Notes under the pieces: generated by a model | What the model was told of the DNA's origin: nothing | Seen by the model: the letters and a program-made list of their open reading frames with translations, nothing else | Databases searched by the model: none | Shown here: positions 57,394-64,000 of the stretch, in pieces | Numbering within the stretch: position 1 is the first letter of the stretch | Layout: every line of letters starts with the position of its first letter | Program-made: the position numbers and the translations under genes | NCBI GenBank assembly: GCA_024699855.1 | Contig: JAMPIQ010000002.1 | Span: 17,546,001 to 17,610,000, forward strand | Direction of reading: 5' to 3' | Source of the DNA: Aphelenchoides besseyi | Taxonomy: Eukaryota > Nematoda > Chromadorea > Rhabditida > Aphelenchoididae | Length of the DNA stretch: 64,000 bases

Positions 57394-59793
57394 CTGATGG
57401 TCGTTGACGTGAATTGATGTCTCGATTTAGTAACAAGTAGTCAGTTTTCTTGTTTCTATAAAAAATTCCGTTGTTCGTGCTCAGTCGATGACGTTGTGTC
57501 TTTAAATGTTTCCGAAAACTCGAACATGAAGTTGGCAATCCGAAACTCTCGTGTCGATGTCCGTCAAATGAGTCGGGACTAGAGCGCAATTAAAGAAGCT
57601 AATAGGCCTTGTAAATTTGATTCTTTAGCAAAAGAGACAGCCATCGTGGATCATCACGAGTTCTTGCTATTGAAGTCTTCGACGTAATCACATTCATTTA
57701 TTATCATAGCGAAAGTTGTTTGTTCTAAATTGTTTGTACTTTACTGTTATCGCACTTTCTGTGTTTTAGTAGCTTACGATTACACTAAACGGAAACGTTT
57801 TGTCCTTTATAATGAAATTAAAAGTCTATGCGTTTCCGGCAAATCGCACGCGATTGGTCTCAACTTTTAATCAACCGTCTAAATGAATTAAAATATGGGT
57901 TGATAAAAGCTTAACTTAAAAATGAACTGAACATGTGTTGAACGACGATTGAAGTCACTCATGACTCTAAGAGGAAACTTGTTTTCAAGTATTAGTCTCA
58001 TCGTCACTATCTACTTCTTTTGATATACCACTTTTATGATAAAATTGCGTGACTAAACGAATGTGGAGGTGTATTGTTCGTTATAAACACGACAACTCTA
58101 CAGACGTTTTTGGGTCATAGAACGTAAAATCTTGTTGAGCTCATTTGAGTAGTTGGTCCCCGGTAAATTTCCGACCATATATTCAGTATAAACTGTTCAT
58201 TCTAGCACGCTTGTTTTGCAATTTAATTGGCAGCCGGTTTAGATTTTGCTATTTTAATTGGAATCAAAACATCAAAGAGGAACTTTTGAGCTCAATAGTC
58301 TCGGTCACTTTACCTCACATGCACTCGGAACTTGACATCCGATTGTCCGTCTACACGAAGCAAATTGAGAAGTTCCGGTTTGGGCTTTTCAGTATGCACA
58401 GTAAGAATTATTTTAATAGAAACAAGTTTGCACAATACATAACACCCGACCTACTTTTCCGCAACATCCGTTGCTTCTACAGTAAGCACGTGGACAATTT
58501 TTTTACTCCAAGAGTGCAATGCCTAATTCGATTGTGAATGAAGCATTCGTTGAACGAAATGCAGAAACGATCACAGATGCCGTTTGGGTTATTCCGTTAA
58601 TTTGTCTTAAGCAAACAAAAGACAACGATAGAAAAGTTTTCTTCGAATGCCGCTCCAAAGAAGGTGCCTGTAACACGAGACTTTTGTTCACCTCCTCCAC
58701 AACAATTATCCCAAACGCTAACCGTTCAACCTCTTATCCTTAACGTCGCATAATTTATAGTATTCAGTTGACGAACTGCTATTTAAGTATTGGGTTTCAA
58801 ACAACAATTTTCTGATTATTACGAATCTACAAACTATAGAGTATGCTGCATGATGTCGACATTTGTTTTTGTCACTGTAACGAGTTTATGTCGTCCCTTG
58901 AATTTATAATCTTAGAGCTTATTTTCATCGCCTACATTTTGTTTCACGTCTCAATTAAGTCTCGTTATTGTCTTTACCGTAATATGCGCCCGAACGAACT
59001 TTTACCCTCGCGATTAACATACTTAGCCTCTAGAATAGTTCTCATGTCAGACAAACTGACTGTTTCTTCCTAAAATCGGTTTGAACAAAAAATTTCATTG
59101 CTGAACTGCGGACGTTTCTCCCGCCTTTGTGATATGTTTGAAAGTTTTAAGAGTGTTAAGACATTGGATTTGTTCAAGCGGCTTAGTTTGTGTGATTATT
59201 GACGAAAGTCGGAGTTTTCGGTCCATTTAACTAATCAACCAATAAACAAAACTGGTCAATTGAATAGCGCAAATAACTCCCATGGTGGTCTATGATAGTC
59301 AGAGATTTCTTTTCGAACGTTGAAGTATTCGTGGGCTGGTGTGCAACTGAACTTCAATCCAAGTTGCTTTGTCGTACACGAAGTACGACTGAACAGTCAA
59401 ATATTTTAATTCCGAACACATTAAAGCCGCATTAAAGATTAAGACACAATCTGAAGATGTGGAAATGAAAAAAGATCCCGAACTGTCCACAACGAATATC
59501 TGCACGAACCTTAATCCCTTTTTTCAATCGGGAACATATTTGTCGACAATAATGTGGAGGTGGAACGACTGAAATAGTCACCGAATTTCGCTTTACTTCT
59601 ACGAATACTGTCAACTGCACGATTATTTCTGGCCTTCGAATGTTCGTTCAGTTAAATTCTAGGTTATCGCAATTTCCAGAACGTTGTTCGAATATTCAAA
59701 GTTTATTGATAAACTTATAATTCGACATATTTTGTTAACAAACTTAGTTGGCTATATTTCCAACAGCAACAATCATTCCTGCCTACTAGTTTG

Positions 59794-60189
59794 ATGTCTG
59801 AAATTTCTTCGCAAGTTTACGCGATCCATCAACGATTAGTCATTAGAGTCAACGTAAAGTCTCCATCAGAGAATAAAACATATGAAAAGGTTATCTATAC
59901 TCTCGTGGTTTTACTTGTCATATTATATATTGTTGCGGGCTTTGATTACAAGTTTCATCAAAATCTCCATAAACTCTTTAAGTTGTCGAATAAAAGAGTG
60001 GGAGATACATTGCATTTCAACAAAACCATAGAAACGGCAACAAAGTATTTTGGTCGTTCCATTTTCGGAGCTTTGCTGCTATTTCGAGGTTTGGGAATTG
60101 CAGAAACGCAGAGTCTTGCATTTCCCCTCATCCGCTTTAATCATCGACCACTCTCTGTGGATCTCTCGAATCATGGGTTTAAAAACTAA
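59794..60189 (+). CDS. Doubtful ORF with one hydrophobic segment
   Basis: 131 codons from ATG. One convincing transmembrane-like segment (VIYTLVVLLVILYIVAGF) follows a basic N-terminal part, and a soluble C-terminal part ends in HGFKN. No introns, no family and no conserved motif. It is listed because of the span and the length in AT-rich DNA, but it may be chance. Confidence 0.2.
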   Translation: MSEISSQVYAIHQRLVIRVNVKSPSENKTYEKVIYTLVVLLVILYIVAGFDYKFHQNLHKLFKLSNKRVGDTLHFNKTIETATKYFGRSIFGALLLFRGLGIAETQSLAFPLIRFNHRPLSVDLSNHGFKN

Positions 60190-61072
60190 TCTGATGCTTT
60201 AAAAGTTCACAGAGTTCATTCCGAACTTAATCTTCGTTAGCAATCGTAGGATTCATGGAATCGGTCAAGGATTCCTACCACGTTGACATTGGACTCAAAT
60301 AAACTCTTTCTGTCGTCTTCACAAAATACAAGAATCTTCAATTTGACTTAATTTCTGACTCCCAATTCTGTTAACCCTACGAGTAGTTATAATCTCATAT
60401 CTACGATTACAATCGTAGACATTACGTATTATTGTTCGAACGCCCTGCGTTTTATAAGACGTTGAATTCCACAATTAGCGTTCTTACCTCATTCAACGCT
60501 ATTCACCTTAATTCCTTCTCTATGAAGGTTCGAATCACTTGTGAATGTCGTCAATCATACTTTTAGCTTTTCTTGTTTTGCTCAGCTATTTTAAAAGAAA
60601 AAACTTGAATTCTCCAAATTGACAACCTTCTTCGCGTATATCACAATTTTGCACATGTCTTCTCGAATCTTAAGGTCAAACGCCAAGAACTTTTAACGCA
60701 TAATGAGTCGTTAGATTCGCGACGTAAACAACAAACAACGAAATAGTTGGACTTTGCTTTCCAGCAACAGGAGCTTCAATGTAAAAGCGACTCTACTAGT
60801 CTATAGCTCAAACGCGTTTCTAAATTCGTGTTGTTAAATGACTTCAAAAACTTAGCTTCATACTGTAATGATCTTAATACGATTCTAAGTAATTTTGCTG
60901 AATGCACGGAAATGAACACTTAAATATTCGCGTTCTTTTCACATTTGTAATCACTGTGGTAATTCGGGTTATTGTTTTGCTATTGAATTCGTGGAAAACA
61001 AAACTGTCGAGCATTTGAAAGTTGACAATTTATATAATCTCCCTTCGTCCACTTGCTCCAAAAACATTGATC

Positions 61073-61303
61073 TTAATCTTGACGTCTTTTAAACGTTATC
61101 TTTGCCTTCGACAAATCCCGTTCTCTAATTTCTCCGATCTCGAATTCGAAGGCTTCTGGACTTTTTATTACCGTACGTTCGGTGTGACACGCTAATCGTG
61201 TAAAATAGCGGTGCTGAGGATAATAAACGCCAATTAGAAACACGAAACTTAGCCATCGAACATTCTTCATCACTACACTTTCAACGTCAATGATTGTCAA
61301 CAT
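61073..61303 (-). CDS. Doubtful small secreted-protein ORF
   Basis: From the internal Met at 61270 the frame starts MKNVRWLSFVFLIGVYYPQH, which could be a signal peptide. It continues with a charged stretch (EAFEFEIGEIRERDLSKAK) to the stop at 61073. One Cys, no introns, no family. The ATG at 61303 would add 11 residues before the hydrophobic part. Confidence 0.25.
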   Translation of the reverse strand: MLTIIDVESVVMKNVRWLSFVFLIGVYYPQHRYFTRLACHTERTVIKSPEAFEFEIGEIRERDLSKAKITFKRRQD

Positions 61304-63560
61304 TGAATTCCTTCACTTTACAAAACGAGCCCCTTCTTAGGTTTCACGCCTTCGCTCGGTGTTTCAAACTTGAACTAATGCCTCTTATTGTAATTTAATA
61401 CAAAAGTGTGGGAACTTTGAAAGCTTTTCAGTTTCAAAAAGCAACCAAAACTCAACTATCACGTGAACCCAAAACTTACTATTGGCAACCGTATTGTGGC
61501 GGTGAAATATGGAGCATGTCGTTGGAGATGAATGCGAAATTCGGCGATTGACCAATAGTTATCCAACTAAAAAGAAATTCGATTAGTTGATTTATACGCT
61601 ATAGTAAAGGGTATCGTAACAAAAACCTACTCGACCTTCCGGATATTCCGATTCACAACCATGAATACCATAGAAGCAGATCTTCTCCGTTATGTTTGTG
61701 TACTCCCAACCTAAAATCAATTTATATAACTGATTAAAACGCTCATATTAGTTTCGCCAAAACGTTTCGTCATTGTTGACCGATCTTTTCTCGGAATTGA
61801 ACGAAACTTCAAATCAAAATAAGCAAAAGCCAATTAATTTCCCACCCACTCGAAAAGTATTTGGTTTTTGGGGTTTCGAGTAACTTGAAGGATTGATTCT
61901 CATCTCGGTTTGGCTAATAAAGTAAATTGCCTCACGACAGTGTCATTCATTCTTCCAAAGGTCAACTCCTCGGGATATTTTTTCGAATGATGGCGATTAG
62001 TTGTCACGGAAATGTTACACTGAACTTATTGTTCATGCCAATTTCTTCCAAGTTGACAAAATCGAAGAAAGCGGAAAGTGTTGGATACTCGAATGTCTCC
62101 AACTACCTTGCGATCAACCGCTTTTTCTATCGATCAACTTTTGTTGGAACGACAAATTGCAATGTAGGCTTGATCGTATGTTTTAGACAAAAACAAATCG
62201 AAGCGTCCGGTTCGTGCATCTCAAAATTTCTACGAGTATTTTGCTCTTCGGGTAATTGTACAAGGTTCCTAGTGATTTCCGTCAAAACAAACAGTCTTGA
62301 GATATTCTTCATAATACAATCGACATAACAATAACAAGCGGTTAAGAATCAAAAATCTGCTGTTATAATGAATCCGCGAGCTGTGAATATCAAAAATGAT
62401 GAACTCGAAGATTGCATCGTAGACTTTGTTCTAAACGTATCAGCGTCGAGTTCGCTTGCGAACTGATTTCGATCTTTGTGATTTTCGAGCTTAAGGCAAA
62501 AGGACATTTACGGTTATTACTCAACGAAAATTCGAGGAATTTACAAATTCTGTTTATGTTTTGGTATTGAGCTTCCGGTTGTTCATTTGGAGAAAACCGG
62601 TGCAGTCGAGCAAACGGAGCCAATGGTCTTGAATCTATGATCATTGCTTATTGTCGTAGTAAAAATTATGACGAGTAAATGGTTGGAACGAGTGACTGTA
62701 GACTTTTGGTTCACGTAAATGCCTTACAAATAAGCGGCTTTCAATTCATTTTGTCTACGACACAATCAGTCTTCAAGCCTATGATTTAGATGAAGACTTT
62801 TTTGCGCTTGAATTTCTAGGTAATACTCGTAACATACTACGTGATAAAATGAAGAAACTCTCAAAGAATACAAATCCTGATTCATTGTTCCAAAAACGTT
62901 TGTTTACTTCGTCTATTGCTAATTGACACTCTTCGGGAACGTTTTGCTTGAAGGTTTTCGTTCTTTGCAGACTCACTTTTACAGTTAATTTTCGTAACAA
63001 GCGAATCCAAACACCGTGATCTCCAGAGATTATAACCTTAAACAACGCGGTCCAGCATTCTTGGCTTCTTGATTAGAGAACCACGTTCTTCTGTGCTCGG
63101 AAGGTTCGTGCTATTTGTGTTCCTTTGTTCAAACTCCTTAGTCGTAAACGACAATTTTGCGGTTTGATCAAAATTCAATATCCACTTCTCGACCTTGTTA
63201 TTACGACACATTTTGTTCGCTTTCGGTCCCGCCTTTTTGTCGTTATTGACACGAGACAGAGGTTGGGGCGGAGCTTTTTCGGGGACGGAACGACTAAGAA
63301 ATAAAACGCGAACCATCGGACACAACATTCAGTTTGTGTTGAACGTTTTCTTCTCGTCGTCTTACAGTTGCTTAGTGATCAAAAGTCAATCTTCACTTCT
63401 ACAGTAACCCTTTGGTTTTGTTTATCACTCGAGATTTTCTGATCCTTTCGCGCCAATCGAACTTCTATACGCGAATTGTGTACACCGACTAACTACGTGA
63501 TTAAAAACGTATTCTTGTAATTCCGATTTCTCAGTCTCACTTCATTCTACGAACGGAAAA

Positions 63561-63733
63561 ATGATCAAAATCAACGGTTTGGAACTCTGCTTGGTTTTCA
63601 CCATTGCTCTGATTGGTATGCTCGCTTCGACTCACGCGTTGCCTGTCACCAACGCGGCCAACACACAATCAACAGAAACCACCGAACTTTCATCGTCGAA
63701 TCCGGGAATCCAAAGTGAATTCGATTACAGCAG
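63561..63733 (+). CDS. Secreted protein or peptide precursor, first exon (gene runs off window)
   Basis: The ATG at 63561 opens a clear signal peptide (MIKINGLELCLVFTIALIGM, then LASTHALP with a likely cleavage after THA). A Ser/Thr-rich propeptide-like stretch follows (NTQSTETTELSSSNPGIQSE), then FDYSR, with a GTAGGT donor at 63734. The intron extends beyond 63734 and no second exon is recognised before 64000. The layout (signal peptide, acidic Ser/Thr spacer) is common in neuropeptide precursors and small secreted proteins. No peptide repeats are visible in this exon, so the class is open. Confidence 0.6.
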
Positions 63734-64000
63734 GTAGGTCTGTTGATTTGAAAGAAAAGTATCTTTGATCCTAACCGAAAACTCTCAAATAGTTGTCAAA
63801 CTTTAAATTCATTCACACCTGTTTATTAAGATGAACAGGTGCTTCGTATTTTAGTCATTGGTAACAAGATCTATTAAGGTCAGAAAACAATGAAAACAAA
63901 ATTATGTCTTAAGACTCTTGAATGTTTTGTTTGGCTTACTGTAAAGCTCAAACATCGTCGAGTGCACACGGTTTGTCCTTAATACAAAGTGATGGCGATT

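Larger units (their letters stand above)
57394..63560. other. Gene-poor AT-rich interval
   Basis: About 6 kb with no recognised gene. Frames at 58145-58537, 58519-58743, 58843-59073, 61927-62328, 62779-63045 and 63038-63328 are open but without domains, introns or signals. No copies of the three repeat families were noticed here. The right end should contain the promoter of the secreted-protein gene at 63561. Confidence 0.4.

Noticed and set aside
57394..63560. Search for CRISPR arrays, rRNA, tRNA or satellite repeats in the gene-poor interval
   Set aside because: No regularly spaced repeats, no rRNA-like conserved blocks and no tandem arrays were seen.

Overview
The window looks like nuclear DNA of a nematode. 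The clearest marker is a cuticle-type collagen (54.4-56.0 kb) with an N-terminal membrane segment, a furin-like RGKR site and interrupted Gly-X-Y blocks. Genes are split by many short introns, usually about 38-50 nt, mostly GT-AG. No bacterial or organellar gene organisation is seen. Within nematodes I cannot place the species. An LRP5/6-type receptor, which to my knowledge Caenorhabditis lacks, would suit an early-branching lineage.

Layout. 0.5-1.6 kb: GNAT acetyltransferase (+). 1.7-2.9 kb: seipin-like gene with broken frames (+). 3.1-4.1 kb: a GC-rich hairpin cassette and the first of three ~500-bp repeats. 4.4-5.2 kb: unrecognised gene with an apparent frame break (+). 5.25-7.45 kb: CEP192/SPD-2-like centrosome protein (+). 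7.8-8.2 kb: palindromic repeat. 8.7-9.2 kb: membrane protein (+). 9.3-10.4 kb: kynurenine formamidase (-). 10.8-13.0 kb: BAG2-type co-chaperone (-). 13-16.5 kb: gene-poor. 16.5-17.25 kb: a ~710-bp repeat with a near-identical inverted partner at 43.4-44.1 kb. 17.3-18.0 kb: UBE2J-type E2 (-). 18.4-19.0 kb: single-pass membrane protein (-). 19.6-22.4 kb: acetyl-CoA synthetase (+). 22.5-28.9 kb: LRP5/6-type receptor (-). 30.6-31.8 kb: DUSP11/PIR-1 RNA phosphatase (-), divergent from RFC2 at 32.6-34.0 kb (+). 34.9-36.2 kb: HtrL/YibB-like protein (-). 36.9-37.5 and 42.7-43.2 kb: small membrane proteins (-). 37.5-46.5 kb: repeat-rich and gene-poor. 46.5-51.0 kb: two-pore K+ channel with two fibronectin III domains (+). 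51.2-53.1 kb: LIN-9 (-). 53.4-53.8 kb: tail-anchored protein (-). 54.4-56.0 kb: collagen (+). 56.1-57.4 kb: multi-span membrane protein (-). 57.4-63.5 kb: gene-poor. 63.56 kb: first exon of a secreted protein running off the edge (+).

The genes form no single pathway. They are mainly conserved housekeeping and signalling genes separated by repeats. The points most worth following are the LRP5/6-type receptor with a nearly motif-free tail, the K2P-Fn3 fusion, two GC-AG introns with GCAAGT donors, a K2P intron that appears to end in TG exactly at the selectivity filter, and three dispersed repeat families including a 24-nt-arm hairpin. Several apparent frame breaks (seipin-like gene, the 4.4-kb gene, the K2P channel) would each be explained by single-base differences, so consensus errors must be excluded before calling them biology.
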